A DNA stretch of 64,000 bases from NCBI RefSeq assembly GCF_014332515.1, contig NZ_VFSD01000016.1, positions 88,892-152,891 of the forward strand, read 5' to 3'. This document shows, piece after piece, positions 1-8,850 of the stretch. Both the position numbers and the translations under genes were made by a program. How positions within the stretch are numbered: position 1 is the first letter of the stretch; every line of letters starts with the position of its first letter. A model generated the notes under the pieces. The model was not told where the DNA came from. It ran no database searches and was given only the letters and a program-made list of their open reading frames with translations. Source of the DNA: Pontibacter beigongshangensis (GTDB lineage Bacteria > Bacteroidota > Bacteroidia > Cytophagales > Hymenobacteraceae).

Positions 1-484
1 TCAGGCCCAGTTTTTTACCTGCCCTTATCAGCTCGCTTCCGGCAAGACCATACAAAAATGCTTCGGGATGTATCTTGTAAACGGCTTCTGCTATGGCCTC
101 TGATAAACCCGGACTTGTGGCGGCCATGTTGTACAAAGCTCCGTGAGGTTTCACGTGGTGCAGGTATCCTCCTGCAGCTTTCGCAAAAGCAGACAGGGCT
201 CCTACCTGATACACGACCATCTCGAAAGCCTCTTCCGCCGAGATACTCATATTTCTCCGCCCGAAGCCCACCAGGTCGGGAAGGCCAGGGTGTGCGCCTA
301 TGGCTACCTGGTGCTCCAGTGCCAGTTGCACCGTTTCCCGCATCACGGCCGGGTCTCCGGCATGGAAACCGCAGGCTATATTGGCGGAGCTCACAAAAGG
401 CAGGATGGCCGCATCGTTGCCCAGGCTATAGGCGCCAAAGCTCTCACCGAGGTCACAGTTCAGGTCAACTACAAGTCGGGTCAT
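1..484 (-). CDS. pxpA: 5-oxoprolinase subunit A (LamB/YcsF family), partial
   Basis: About 161 N-terminal residues are visible and the gene runs off the left edge of the window. The translation opens with [17 protein letters not shown] and continues with [11 protein letters not shown], the hallmark of the LamB/YcsF family, whose members are usually about 250 residues. With PxpB and PxpC, PxpA forms the ATP-dependent 5-oxoprolinase that opens 5-oxo-L-proline to L-glutamate in the cytoplasm. The ATG overlaps the TGA of pxpC in an ATGA junction, which fixes the start and indicates translational coupling. The in-frame reading continues past position 1 with no stop. Confidence 0.93.
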   Translation of the reverse strand, partial: MTRLVVDLNCDLGESFGAYSLGNDAAILPFVSSANIACGFHAGDPAVMRETVQLALEHQVAIGAHPGLPDLVGFGRRNMSISAEEAFEMVVYQVGALSAFAKAAGGYLHHVKPHGALYNMAATSPGLSEAIAEAVYKIHPEAFLYGLAGSELIRAGKKLGL

Positions 485-1494
485 GAAAATAAACGTTTTA
501 GCTCAATGCCTCTTTTCAGGATTTCGAGGTTCTGCTCCTGTTGCAGGTAATGCTGCTGCGCTTCAGGTAGGGTTACTTCTGCAAACCGTAAAATTGTGCC
601 CGGACCAGCCTGCGCCAGTATCGGAAGGTCGGCAGTGATTACCTGTGCAATGCGTGGGTAACCTCCTGTTGTCTGGTGGTCTGCCATCAGCACGATCGGG
701 CTGCCCTGGTGAGGCACCTGTATCGTGCCGAAGGTAACGGCGCAGGAAATAAGTTCTTCCGGAAGAACCATAGCCAGCGGAGCTCCCTGTAGCTGCAGAC
801 CCATACGGTCAGCCTGACGGGTAATCTGGTATTTTTCTGTCCAGAGGTACTGCTTGCTGTTCTCTGAAAGCAAGTCGTACTCAGGTCCGCGCACTGCCCG
901 TAGAGTAGGCTGCTCCTGGTAAACCGGGCAAAGCCTCGGGTCAGGAGTCCAGCGGGCCGGCACACAGCCTGACGTATCAGAAGCCGGACTCCGGAACATT
1001 TTATCTCTAAATCCATTGCCAGCTGCTGCTTTTCCAGGTGTAAGGATGTCGCCGGCCTGCAGGGCCCGGCCATGCAGGCCTCCGATGCCAGCCTTCAGAT
1101 AGGTGGAATGGCTACCCAGCACCTGCGGCAGCTCGAAGCTGCCGGCCACGGCCACATACGTGTAGCAGCCGGAGCGTGGCGCGCCGAACTCCAGCAAGCT
1201 GCCCTGCCGCACCAGCACCGGCCTGCCCATTAGTACGGACTCTCCTGCTATGGTTGGCGACAAGTCTGCTCCTGTTATGGCTATTACTGCATCTTTCCGG
1301 AAGCGGACAGTAGGGCCGGGGGCTACAGCCTCTATAACAGCTGCCTGTTCGTGGTTGCCTACCAGCAGGTTGGCGATGCGCATGGCCATACGGTCCATGG
1401 CACCACTTACAATAATGCCTTCTTTCTGATGGCCAAACCTGCCCCCATCCTGAATGGTGGTCAGGAGCCCGGGCTTTTCAATCAACAGACTCAT
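481..1494 (-). CDS. pxpC: 5-oxoprolinase subunit C (biotin-dependent carboxyltransferase-like family)
   Basis: This is a protein of about 337 residues starting [19 protein letters not shown], the standard N-terminus of the KipA/PxpC family. The open frame extends 16 codons further upstream, to 1542, but that part lies inside pxpB and is not family-like, so the ATG at 1494 was chosen. PxpC pairs with PxpB in the 5-oxoprolinase complex and is related to allophanate hydrolase subunit 2. The C-terminal part holds the conserved [17 protein letters not shown] and [11 protein letters not shown] blocks. It overlaps pxpB by 17 bp and pxpA by 4 bp, so the three are one operon. Confidence 0.93.
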   Translation of the reverse strand: MSLLIEKPGLLTTIQDGGRFGHQKEGIIVSGAMDRMAMRIANLLVGNHEQAAVIEAVAPGPTVRFRKDAVIAITGADLSPTIAGESVLMGRPVLVRQGSLLEFGAPRSGCYTYVAVAGSFELPQVLGSHSTYLKAGIGGLHGRALQAGDILTPGKAAAGNGFRDKMFRSPASDTSGCVPARWTPDPRLCPVYQEQPTLRAVRGPEYDLLSENSKQYLWTEKYQITRQADRMGLQLQGAPLAMVLPEELISCAVTFGTIQVPHQGSPIVLMADHQTTGGYPRIAQVITADLPILAQAGPGTILRFAEVTLPEAQQHYLQQEQNLEILKRGIELKRLFS

Positions 1495-2230
1495 GCACCT
1501 GCTCCTTTCTCTGTAGGAATTCCTTCTGGGTGATGGGTACAAACCGCAGCCTGTCGCCGGCTTTCAGCAGGCAGGGGCTTGGGTGGTGAGGCTGGAACAG
1601 GGGTAGCGGTGTGCGGCCAATCAGCTGCCAGCCTCCCGGTGTTTCGAGAGGGTACACACCTGTTTGGTTGCCGGCTATGCCAACGGAACCCGGTGGAATG
1701 GCGGCACGGGGAGTGCCGTGGCGGGGCGCGGCGATCAGCCTGTTCATGCCGCCCAGGTACGGAAAGCCAGGCGCAAAGCCGATCATATACACCAGGTACT
1801 CTGTGGCAGCATGCAGGGAGATGACCATTTCGGGGGAGAGGTGGTTGTGCGTTGCCACAAATTCCAGGTCGGGGCCGAACTCGCCGCCGTAGCAAACCGG
1901 GATTTCGACCAGCCGCGAAGGTTGTTCCTCCTGGTGATGGGTTTTTGTGAGCAGGGGCAGCAGCAAGTCAATTACGGCCTGGTACGGGTCGTGTTGTCCC
2001 CGTTGGCTCACCTGCCAGGGATTATAATAGACCGTAACTGTTCTGAAGGCTGGCACCAGCTCCACAAAACCCTCGAAGGTGTTTTCGTCCAGCAAAGCGG
2101 CAAAAGCCCTGACTTTTTTATGTACTTCTAAGGATATTTTATCTCCGAACTGCACCACAATTGCGGCGTCTCCCAGCGGAAACAACTGATAAGCAGAAGG
2201 AAACGCATGGGCAGCCTTGATTTTTTTCAT
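1478..2230 (-). CDS. pxpB: 5-oxoprolinase subunit B (KipI family)
   Basis: This 250-residue protein belongs to the allophanate hydrolase subunit 1/KipI family. Diagnostic blocks are YLVYMIGFAPGFPYLGGM in the middle and SVGIAGNQTGVYPLETPGGW towards the C-terminus. It is first in a pxpB-pxpC-pxpA operon and acts in the cytoplasm in salvage of 5-oxoproline (pyroglutamate) to glutamate. In Bacillus the homologue KipI was first described as an inhibitor of the sporulation kinase KinA. No such kinase pathway is expected here, so the oxoprolinase role is preferred. The ATG at 2230 (MKKIKAAHAF) is the first good start. Confidence 0.92.
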   Translation of the reverse strand: MKKIKAAHAFPSAYQLFPLGDAAIVVQFGDKISLEVHKKVRAFAALLDENTFEGFVELVPAFRTVTVYYNPWQVSQRGQHDPYQAVIDLLLPLLTKTHHQEEQPSRLVEIPVCYGGEFGPDLEFVATHNHLSPEMVISLHAATEYLVYMIGFAPGFPYLGGMNRLIAAPRHGTPRAAIPPGSVGIAGNQTGVYPLETPGGWQLIGRTPLPLFQPHHPSPCLLKAGDRLRFVPITQKEFLQRKEQVHESVD

Positions 2231-2451
2231 AGCTTATTGCGTAATTGCAGTAAATAACGGCCTCCACAGTTGCAGCAGGTGACCGTATTGGCTCGGGTAC
2301 CGTTCCACTCAGATTTTAGTCTGGCATAGAGCCCCGGTACAAGTGCTGCTGTGGCGTGAGGTGTGGTGAACCGGCTAAAACCCTTTCCTTTAGTTTGGCA
2401 GCAACCCTTCAACAAGTTAGCAAATCAATGACAAGCTGCGCAACAAGCAGC

Positions 2452-2497
2452 AATTATTTAAATAAAATGTGCCCTCCGGAGTCTTCTGCTGCTGCTT
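2452..2497 (+). repeat. CTCCGGAG/AT-arm dispersed element, copy 1
   Basis: This copy reads AATTATTTAAAT, then CCCTCCGGAG, then a CTGCTGCT tail. It lies in the 358-bp gap between pxpB and the symporter gene, downstream of the minus-strand symporter. Read along that transcript it is CTCCGGAGGGC, a short spacer, a T run and the AT arm. I see no conserved gene in the rest of this gap. Confidence 0.8.
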
Positions 2498-2588
2498 ATC
2501 TTGGCTCTCAGATTGCCAAACTGGTACTGTTTAGTTTATGGGCGACTCTTTTTATTGGACTGAGCAGAGAGTAAAAAGGTTGTGTGAC

Positions 2589-3887
2589 TCAGTAAATAGG
2601 GTCAGGCTGAGGTATTTCGCCCTCTGAGCGGGCTATTATGGTGGTAACAGTAGCATCGCCGGTAATATTTATGACCGTCCGGCACATGTCCAGGAGGCGG
2701 TCGGGTGCCATAATCAGGGCAATGCCTTCGATGGGGATATTGGCCTGCTGCAGCACGATAACCAGCATAACCACCCCAGCGCCCGGCACGGCGGCAGAGC
2801 CGATGGAGGCCAGCGTGGCCGTGAGCACGATGCCAAGCTGGGTGGTCAGGCTCAGGTCCATGCCAAAAGCCTGGGCTATAAACACAGCGGCTACGGCCTG
2901 GTAGAGGCTGGTGCCATCCATGTTAATGGTGGCGCCAAGCGGGAGCACAAAACTGCTCACTTCTTTGGATAGCCCCAGGTTCCGTTCGCAGCACTCCATG
3001 GTTACCGGCAGCGTAGCAGCGCTCGAGGAAGTCGAAAAAGCCAGCATCTGGGCAGGAAACATTCCTTTCAGGAACTGGCCATATTTCATTTTGCCAATAA
3101 AAGTGGCCAGCAACGGGTACATGCCAAACAGCAGAATTGCCAGCCCTACCAGCACCACAAGGCAGTAATAGCCCAGTACCAGTAGCAGCTCGATGGCAGC
3201 AGCAGGATCGTCGCCGGCAAAATCTACCACCAGGCCCGCCAGCAGCGCAAATACGCCATAAGGAGCCGCCAGCATAATGATGTCCACAATTTTGAGCACG
3301 ACCAGGTTTACCCCGTCAAAGAAAGCAACCACGGGAGCGCCTTTGTCCGGAGGGATCAGGATGAGGGCAATGCCGAACAGGAGGGCGAAAAAGATAACCT
3401 GCAGCATATTGCCATTGTCGGTCATGGCGCCAAAAATGTTGCTGGGCACAATATCTACCAGTGGCTGCAGCGGCGTGGCGCTTTGTAGCTGGGCTGCATC
3501 AGCCGATTTGGAGGAGGTGGCGGCGGCAAACTGTTCTTTGAACTCTTCCCGCTTCTCCTGAGAGAAAGCCTTGCCCGGAGCGGTAATGTTCACCAGCACC
3601 AGCCCTAGCACAACAGCAATAACCGTGGTGCCGAGGTAAATGCCGATCGTTTTGGTGCCGATACGCGACAATTTGCTGATGTCGCTCAAGCCGGCTACAC
3701 CTGTGATCAGCGATGCCAGCACGAGCGGCACGGCTATAAGCTTAAGCAGGTTTATAAAAATGGTGCCGAAGGGTTTGATCCAGTCTGCGGTAACATCGGT
3801 CAGACCTGTAGAGCTGGCCATGATACCCCAAAGTACGCCCAGCGTCATGCCAATAAGGATCTGCCAGTGCAAGGCTAATCTTTTCAT
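2589..3887 (-). CDS. Dicarboxylate/amino acid:cation symporter (DAACS, GltP/DctA family)
   Basis: This 432-residue integral membrane protein has eight or so hydrophobic segments plus two re-entrant hairpins. The serine-rich motif FSTSSSAATLPVTMECC and the substrate/cation motif GATINMDGTSLYQ are both present, as in GltPh, GltP and DctA. Such proteins import glutamate, aspartate or C4-dicarboxylates with sodium ions or protons across the inner membrane. It lies upstream of, and on the same strand as, the 5-oxoprolinase operon, 358 bp away. A shared glutamate-related role is possible but not proven, because a repeat element separates them. The substrate cannot be told from sequence alone. Confidence 0.92.
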   Translation of the reverse strand: MKRLALHWQILIGMTLGVLWGIMASSTGLTDVTADWIKPFGTIFINLLKLIAVPLVLASLITGVAGLSDISKLSRIGTKTIGIYLGTTVIAVVLGLVLVNITAPGKAFSQEKREEFKEQFAAATSSKSADAAQLQSATPLQPLVDIVPSNIFGAMTDNGNMLQVIFFALLFGIALILIPPDKGAPVVAFFDGVNLVVLKIVDIIMLAAPYGVFALLAGLVVDFAGDDPAAAIELLLVLGYYCLVVLVGLAILLFGMYPLLATFIGKMKYGQFLKGMFPAQMLAFSTSSSAATLPVTMECCERNLGLSKEVSSFVLPLGATINMDGTSLYQAVAAVFIAQAFGMDLSLTTQLGIVLTATLASIGSAAVPGAGVVMLVIVLQQANIPIEGIALIMAPDRLLDMCRTVINITGDATVTTIIARSEGEIPQPDPIY

Positions 3888-4198
3888 AAGGTAGGGTAAT
3901 AGTTCTTTCCGAATGGCCTGTAGCCAGTGTTTTGAGTTAATGCTGCTTAAGAAGAGACCTGGTGGGCCTGTTCAGGTTAATAGAATTTGTGCGCACAAGG
4001 TTAGCTACAATAAAGCTAAGCATAAATCTTTAGCTACACGGGATATTTATGAAGAAGGGGTAAAAATTGATGCTGACTGAGACACAGGCAGATAAGAAAA
4101 CCAAAATGATGGTGCCGCTGCTTGCAGAACAGCAAGACGCTGGCTTCCTTGTTAAAAATAAAATTGGCTGTGTACTGGCAAATGCATAGCGGGCTATC

Positions 4199-4253
4199 AA
4201 TTATTCTAATAAAAAATGCCCTCCGGAGCCCTCTTCTGCTCCTGCCGCTGCTG
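4199..4253 (+). repeat. CTCCGGAG/AT-arm dispersed element, copy 2
   Basis: A full AATTATTCTAAT arm is followed by GCCCTCCGGAG and a long CTGCTCCTGCCGCTGCTG tail. It lies in the 541-bp gap 3888-4375 (no gene seen there), downstream of the minus-strand cyclophilin, in the orientation typical of the family. Confidence 0.85.
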
Positions 4254-4375
4254 ATCAGGTTTGCGGGCAACAAATTTTACTTGAATGTACTGAGGGATGC
4301 AGGTGTGAGCTGGAACATAAATGCAAGCGCCACTACTGGAGCGGCGCTTGCATTATTCTTAAGCCTAAAAAAGGC

Positions 4376-4834
4376 TTACTCCTCGTTAACTACAATCTTC
4401 TCTATTCTGTCGTTTGCTTTTATCTGGTCGATCACGTCGAGGCCCTCTACCACTTTGCCGAAGCAGGTGTGGTTACGGTCGAGGTGCGCCGTGTTTTTGC
4501 GGCTGTGCACGATAAAGAACTGGGAACCGCCCGTATTGCGCCCGGCATGGGCCATAGACAAAACGCCACGGTCGTGGTACTGGTTTTCGCCGGAAAGCTC
4601 GCAGTCGATCTTATAGCCGGGGCCGCCGGTGCCCGGCACTCCTTTGGCTCCCTCACGTGAGTTAGGGCAGCCTCCCTGTATCACAAAATCAGGAATAACC
4701 CGGTGGAAGGTAAGGCCGTCGTAAAAGCCTTTTTTGGCAAGGTCTATAAAGTTCTGCACAGTTTTTGGAGCGTCCTCTTCATAGAACTCCACTTTCATGA
4801 CTCCTTTGGCGGTATGAATTTCAGCAGTTTTCAT
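4376..4834 (-). CDS. Cyclophilin-type peptidyl-prolyl cis-trans isomerase
   Basis: This 152-residue single-domain cyclophilin has no signal peptide, so it is probably cytoplasmic. The active-site block FHRVIPDFVIQGG carries the catalytic Arg (residue 45) and a conserved Gln (53). GGSQFFIVHS and the AHLDRNHTCFGKVVEG block complete the fold. It catalyses cis/trans isomerisation of peptidyl-prolyl bonds during protein folding. The length matches small bacterial PpiB proteins. It stands alone as a single transcription unit with its own -7 box upstream and a dispersed repeat copy downstream. Confidence 0.95.
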   Translation of the reverse strand: MKTAEIHTAKGVMKVEFYEEDAPKTVQNFIDLAKKGFYDGLTFHRVIPDFVIQGGCPNSREGAKGVPGTGGPGYKIDCELSGENQYHDRGVLSMAHAGRNTGGSQFFIVHSRKNTAHLDRNHTCFGKVVEGLDVIDQIKANDRIEKIVVNEE

Positions 4835-4868
4835 GTTTTTCTAATTAATGTAAGTTAAAAAGCAATTG

Positions 4869-4876
4869 CAAAAGTA
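4869..4876 (-). promoter_or_regulatory. Bacteroidota -7 box for the cyclophilin gene
   Basis: On the minus strand this reads TACTTTTG, a perfect match to the TAnnTTTG -7 consensus of Bacteroidota primary sigma factor promoters. It lies 35 bp before the cyclophilin ATG. No clear TTG was found at -33. Confidence 0.55.
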
Positions 4877-5027
4877 AGCAAAATATAGTTTAAGGCTGCC
4901 TTATTTAGGCCCTTGCCTGTACTTTGTTCAAAAAATATACAGCCCTTCGAAAAATTATACCGTAAATATTAAGAAGGAGGGCGTACCACACCGATGAAAC
5001 GAGGAGTTGTTAAATCAGAAACGAGCT

Positions 5028-5654
5028 ATGAGAATGGATGTTGTTAAAGGGATGGGGATAGGACTACTGGCTGGTGCTATCCTGATGGGCTGTGGAGAGG
5101 CTCCATCTACACAAGAAGAAGGAAACGAAGTTATGCAGAGCCGGGTTGCCAGTCATCTGAGCCCGGGCTTGCATCCGGAACCCGGCAATAATGCGATTTC
5201 CCCGGAAAATACAGAAAATCATGAGCTGGCACCCCAACGGCCAAGCGTCTTGCAGCACATAGATGTTGAGGATAAACTCAGCACGTTCTCTTCGGCACTT
5301 AAAGAAACAGACCTGATAAATAGCCTGAATGGTACGGGTCCCTACACGGTGTTTGCTCCTTCCGACGATGCTTTCAGCGCGCTGAGTAGCGATACCACCC
5401 TGCAGCATCTGATGGCACCGGAAAACAGGGAGCAGCTCAGGCAACTGCTAAGCAACCACCTGGTTACCGGCAAGCTGGCCATAACCGACCTGCAGGATGG
5501 CACCACCCTCAAAACAGCAGGTGGCCAGCAGCTGAACGTGACAAAACGGAACGGGAAGGTCCTGATAAACGATGCCGCCCTCGAAGCCACAGAAGATGGC
5601 AGCAGCAATGGTGTAGTACACGTGCTGAACAAGGTGCTGCTACCATCTTCCTGA
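5028..5654 (+). CDS. Fasciclin-domain lipoprotein
   Basis: This protein of about 208 residues has an N-terminal hydrophobic segment ending in ILMGC, a lipobox, so it is predicted to be a lipoprotein. A disordered linker is followed by one FAS1 (fasciclin) domain containing NGTGPYTVFAPSDDAF near the start and NGVVHVLNKVLLP at the end. FAS1 domains mediate adhesion or matrix contacts; the partner here is unknown. The ATG at 5028 is preferred. The frame also opens at a TTG at 5007, immediately after a GAGGAG. A separate ATG at 4994, behind AAGAAGGAGG, starts a 17-codon ORF in another frame that overlaps this start. Confidence 0.85.
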   Translation: MRMDVVKGMGIGLLAGAILMGCGEAPSTQEEGNEVMQSRVASHLSPGLHPEPGNNAISPENTENHELAPQRPSVLQHIDVEDKLSTFSSALKETDLINSLNGTGPYTVFAPSDDAFSALSSDTTLQHLMAPENREQLRQLLSNHLVTGKLAITDLQDGTTLKTAGGQQLNVTKRNGKVLINDAALEATEDGSSNGVVHVLNKVLLPSS

Positions 5655-5659
5655 AACAG

Positions 5660-5691
5660 CCTCCGGAGGGCCTTTTTTATTGGAATAATTT
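5660..5691 (-). repeat. CTCCGGAG/AT-arm dispersed element, copy 3
   Basis: It begins 6 bp after the fasciclin stop codon. Read along that gene it is GCCTCCGGAGGGCC, a run of six T, then ATTGGAATAATT, very like an intrinsic terminator. A second copy follows 196 bp downstream. Confidence 0.85.
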
Positions 5692-5855
5692 AACGGTTGA
5701 TAGTTGCGGGTTGTTAATTGCTAAATGGTTGATTTTTGATTTGAAAATTGGAGATGTAAAAATTTAGAAATGAATTCTCCAGATATTTAAAGAACAATCA
5801 ACTTATTACGCTCAACTCAAAGCTCTTAACTATAGCTCCGTCTTGTGTCTTTTTT

Positions 5856-5887
5856 GCCTCCGGAGGGCCGATTTCATTAGAATAAAT
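5856..5887 (-). repeat. CTCCGGAG/AT-arm dispersed element, copy 4
   Basis: It reads GCCTCCGGAGGGCC, then ATTTC, then ATTAGAATAAAT, in the same orientation as copy 3. It sits in the 3'-to-3' gap between the fasciclin gene and rsgA. Immediately to its left is a GTCTTGTGTC block that also abuts copy 12 near 29.8 kb in the matching relative position. Confidence 0.85.
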
Positions 5888-5907
5888 GCCAGAAGTGGCT
5901 TGCTTGC

Positions 5908-6831
5908 CTACCGTCTGTTGTCTTCGCCATGTAATATGCTCAGGTAGCTCTGGTAGCGGGTAAGGGCGATCTGGTTGTGGCGCACGGCCTCTACCACGGC
6001 ACAACCCGGCTCGTTAAAATGGGTGCAGTTGTTAAAGCGGCATTGGTTGAGCAGCTCCCGCATTTCGGGGAAGAAATGGCTCAGCTCATTTTTCGGGATA
6101 TCGATTACACCCAGTTCTTTGATGCCTGGAGTGTCTATAATAAAGGTGCCTTCTTCTACCTCAAACATCTCCGCAAAGGTGGTAGTGTGCACACCCTTAT
6201 CTGAAAAAGCCGAAATTTCGGAAGTCTTCAGAGCCAGGTCGGGCACCAGCTGGTTGATGAGCGACGATTTACCGACGCCAGAATGACCGGCGAAAAGCGT
6301 GGTTTTTCCTTTAATCAGCTTTTCAATCTCATCAATGCCTTCGTTCCGGAAGGCAGACACCGACAAGCTGTTGTAACCTGCCAGGCTGTACATGTGGCTG
6401 ATCTGGCGCTGGTAATCTTCCATGTCGGCATCGTACAGGTCAGATTTGTTGTAGATGATCGTGACTGGAATATCGTAGGCCTCTGCCGTAACCAGAAAGC
6501 GGTCTATAAACCCGAAAGAGGTGCGCGGCGACACCAGGGTGGCGATGAGCAGGGCATGATCCAGGTTAGCCGCAATAATATGCGAGTAGCCCGATTTGTG
6601 GGTAGACTGCCGGATAATATAGTTTTCCCGGTCTTCGATCTTATGAATAACGGCAGTTTCCTCGTCTACCTCCTCCAGGTCGAACTCCACGCGGTCGCCT
6701 ACAGCCAGCGGGTTGCTCACTTTCATGCCCTTCAGCTTAAACTTGCCGCGCAGGCGTGCCTTGTAGAGGGTGCCGTTTTCGGCACGCACCAGGTACCACG
6801 ACCCTGTAGATTTAATAACGACTCCTTTCAT
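5908..6831 (-). CDS. rsgA: Ribosome small-subunit-dependent GTPase RsgA
   Basis: This 307-residue circularly permuted GTPase acts in late 30S subunit assembly. An OB-fold covers about residues 1-65. The G4 motif NKSD (128-131) precedes G1 GHSGVGKS (182-189) and G3 DTPG (233-236), which is the permuted order. A C-terminal zinc site uses Cys264, Cys269, His271 and Cys277. The length is normal. Its start overlaps the stop of waaA by 4 bp, so the two are translationally coupled. Confidence 0.97.
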   Translation of the reverse strand: MKGVVIKSTGSWYLVRAENGTLYKARLRGKFKLKGMKVSNPLAVGDRVEFDLEEVDEETAVIHKIEDRENYIIRQSTHKSGYSHIIAANLDHALLIATLVSPRTSFGFIDRFLVTAEAYDIPVTIIYNKSDLYDADMEDYQRQISHMYSLAGYNSLSVSAFRNEGIDEIEKLIKGKTTLFAGHSGVGKSSLINQLVPDLALKTSEISAFSDKGVHTTTFAEMFEVEEGTFIIDTPGIKELGVIDIPKNELSHFFPEMRELLNQCRFNNCTHFNEPGCAVVEAVRHNQIALTRYQSYLSILHGEDNRR

Positions 6832-8078
6832 GCTGTAGGGGCTAGCAATTGCTTTATATCAGACATAATCTTAGCGGTGGCGCCTGCCTGTTTGTGTACG
6901 TATTGTTTTTCGGTTTCGGATATGTGCCGGTGTTTCTCCGGTTGCCGATGCACCTGCTCAAAGGCGGCAATCAGTTCTTCGGGAGTATTTATCGAAAAAG
7001 CACAACCTAGTCTTACCAGATCCTGCGCCTCCTGAAACTTCTCGTAGCGTGGCCCGAAAAAGAGCGGGAGCCCGAACACGGCCGCCTCCAGCGTGTTGTG
7101 GAGACCGGCTCCAAAAGCACCGCCAATATAAGCGTAAGTGCCATAGCTGTAGAGCGACGACAGCATGCCCACATTATCGATCACCAAAACAGCATTTTCT
7201 GCCACAGTTGCCTCACTTGCCTCCGAAAAACGAATAGCGCCGGGACCTAAGGTGGCCATCAGGGCGGATATATTCTTAGGATTTACCTCGTGCGGAGCAA
7301 TAATGAACTTAACTGTGTTTTTATACTTATCAATCAGCGGGAGCAGCACCTCTATGTCGGCGGGCCAACTGCTGCCAATCATAAACACAGGCTGCTGCTG
7401 CACAAAGGCCTCTACCAGCGGAATAGCCTTTACCCCTGCCGCTGTCTGCAACACCCTGTCGAAACGGGTATCGCCGGCCACACTAACCTGCTGAATCTGC
7501 AACTGCTGCAAAAGTGCGGCCGAATCCTGGTTCTGGGTGTAGATGTGGGTAAAGTGTTTTAAAATGTTTCTGTAGAAGCCGCCATAGGGTTTAAAGAAAA
7601 CCTGGTCGGGCCGGAAAATGGCGGAGATGGAAATAACCGGGATGCCTTGCTGCTGCAGTGCCTGCAGGTAATAATGCCAGAACTCGTATTTTACAAACAC
7701 GGCCAGCTTCGGCTTTGCCAGCTGCACAAAACGCCTGGCGGCAGCGGGGCTATCGAGGGGCAGGTAAAAAATATAGTCGGCGCCGGCGTAGTTCTTGCGC
7801 ACTTCGTAGCCGGAAGGGGAGAAGAAGGTAAGCAGTATCTTATAAGCCGGAAACTCAGCCCGGAATGCCTCCATAACCGGCCGCCCCTGCTCAAACTCAC
7901 CCAGCGAGGCACAATGAAACCAGGCAACAGGCGCTGTGTTTTGCTGCAGGGCTTCCTCCAGCCGCTCAAACTGCTGCATGCGCCCCTGCTGCATCAGGCG
8001 GGCCTTCTGGTGGAAAGGAGCCGCCAGTGCAATGGCTGTTTTGTATGCCTGCAGGCCTAGGTCGTAGAGTAGCTTCAC
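6828..8078 (-). CDS. waaA: 3-deoxy-D-manno-octulosonic acid (Kdo) transferase
   Basis: This 416-residue GT30-family protein transfers Kdo from CMP-Kdo to lipid IVA at the inner membrane, building the LPS inner core. The N-terminal blocks WFHCASLGEFEQGRP and LLTFFSPSGYEVRKNY are typical, as are the C-terminal YIGGAFGAGLHNTLEA and PLFFGPRYEKFQEA. Family members are about 410-430 residues. The first residues form a hydrophobic anchor. It overlaps rsgA by 4 bp downstream. Whether it adds one Kdo or two cannot be read from the sequence. Confidence 0.96.
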   Translation of the reverse strand: MKLLYDLGLQAYKTAIALAAPFHQKARLMQQGRMQQFERLEEALQQNTAPVAWFHCASLGEFEQGRPVMEAFRAEFPAYKILLTFFSPSGYEVRKNYAGADYIFYLPLDSPAAARRFVQLAKPKLAVFVKYEFWHYYLQALQQQGIPVISISAIFRPDQVFFKPYGGFYRNILKHFTHIYTQNQDSAALLQQLQIQQVSVAGDTRFDRVLQTAAGVKAIPLVEAFVQQQPVFMIGSSWPADIEVLLPLIDKYKNTVKFIIAPHEVNPKNISALMATLGPGAIRFSEASEATVAENAVLVIDNVGMLSSLYSYGTYAYIGGAFGAGLHNTLEAAVFGLPLFFGPRYEKFQEAQDLVRLGCAFSINTPEELIAAFEQVHRQPEKHRHISETEKQYVHKQAGATAKIMSDIKQLLAPTA

Positions 8079-8130
8079 CGGTTCGTGTTCGTGAAATATG
8101 TGTTTGCGGATGCTGTTATTGCAAAAATAA

Positions 8131-8160
8131 GAAAAGCCTCTGCACCGGCAGAGGCTTTTC
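8131..8160 (-). terminator. Terminator of the peroxiredoxin gene
   Basis: A perfect 13-bp stem (GAAAAGCCTCTGC with its complement) and a 4-nt loop lies just after the peroxiredoxin stop. On the minus strand it is followed by TTATTTTTG. It also separates that unit from the waaA start. Confidence 0.8.
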
Positions 8161-8186
8161 TGTTTATTCGGCTACAAATTAAGGAA

Positions 8187-8816
8187 TTAGCGGTTGGCCA
8201 GGTAGTTAGATACGCCTTCTTTGGTGGCTTGCATCGCTTCTTTGCCTTCTTCCCAGTCAGCTGGGCAAACTTCGCCTTTCTCCTCGAAGTACTGCAGGGC
8301 GTCTACCATACGGATAGCTTCGTCGATGCTGCGGCCAAGTGGCAGGTCGTTTACCACCTGGTGGCGCACAATGCCTTCTTTGTCAATCAGGAACAGGCCA
8401 CGATAAGCAACCGGCTCGCCCACAAAAGTTACTTCACCGTCTTCGTTGTACTCGTAGTGCCCGGCCAGTACGTCGTAGTTCTGCGAAATAGTTTTGGAGG
8501 CATCGGCTACCAGCGGGTAAGTTACGTCTGCAATGCCGCCCTGGTCGCGTGGCGTGTTCAGCCAGGCAAAGTGGGAGAAGTGGGTATCGGTAGAGCAACC
8601 CACTACGGCTACGTTTTTACGCTCAAATTCTTCCATCCGGTCCTGGAAGGCTATAATTTCTGTAGGACAAACAAAGGTGAAGTCCATTGGGTAAAAATAG
8701 AAGATGACGTGTTTCTTGCCCAGGTATTGGTCTAAAGAGAAATCCTCTACAAACTCTCCGTCTGCTACGGCTGTTGCTTTAAAAGAAGGGGCTTTTTTGC
8801 CTACTAATACTGCCAT
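8187..8816 (-). CDS. Typical 2-Cys peroxiredoxin (AhpC/Prx1 type)
   Basis: This 209-residue cytoplasmic enzyme reduces hydrogen peroxide and organic peroxides. The peroxidatic cysteine is Cys50 in YPMDFTFVCPTEI. The resolving cysteine is Cys184 in EVCPADW, so it is a typical 2-Cys enzyme. The C-terminal tail continues past the resolving Cys, as in Prx1-type proteins sensitive to over-oxidation. It lies 34 bp downstream of a PerR-like regulator on the same strand, so the two are probably co-transcribed and peroxide-controlled. No AhpF is nearby, so the electron donor is unknown. Confidence 0.96.
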   Translation of the reverse strand: MAVLVGKKAPSFKATAVADGEFVEDFSLDQYLGKKHVIFYFYPMDFTFVCPTEIIAFQDRMEEFERKNVAVVGCSTDTHFSHFAWLNTPRDQGGIADVTYPLVADASKTISQNYDVLAGHYEYNEDGEVTFVGEPVAYRGLFLIDKEGIVRHQVVNDLPLGRSIDEAIRMVDALQYFEEKGEVCPADWEEGKEAMQATKEGVSNYLANR

Positions 8817-8850
8817 TTTCGATAGTTAAATTAAAGTTAAAAATTAAGAA

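Noticed and set aside
2227..2415. A 62-codon minus-strand ORF joined to the start of pxpB
   Set aside because: No hydrophobic, domain or promoter evidence; composition unlike the neighbouring genes.
4994..5047. A 17-codon upstream ORF before the fasciclin lipoprotein, behind an AAGAAGGAGG
   Set aside because: It overlaps the real gene in another frame and has no attenuator structure; Shine-Dalgarno-like strings are weak evidence in Bacteroidota.
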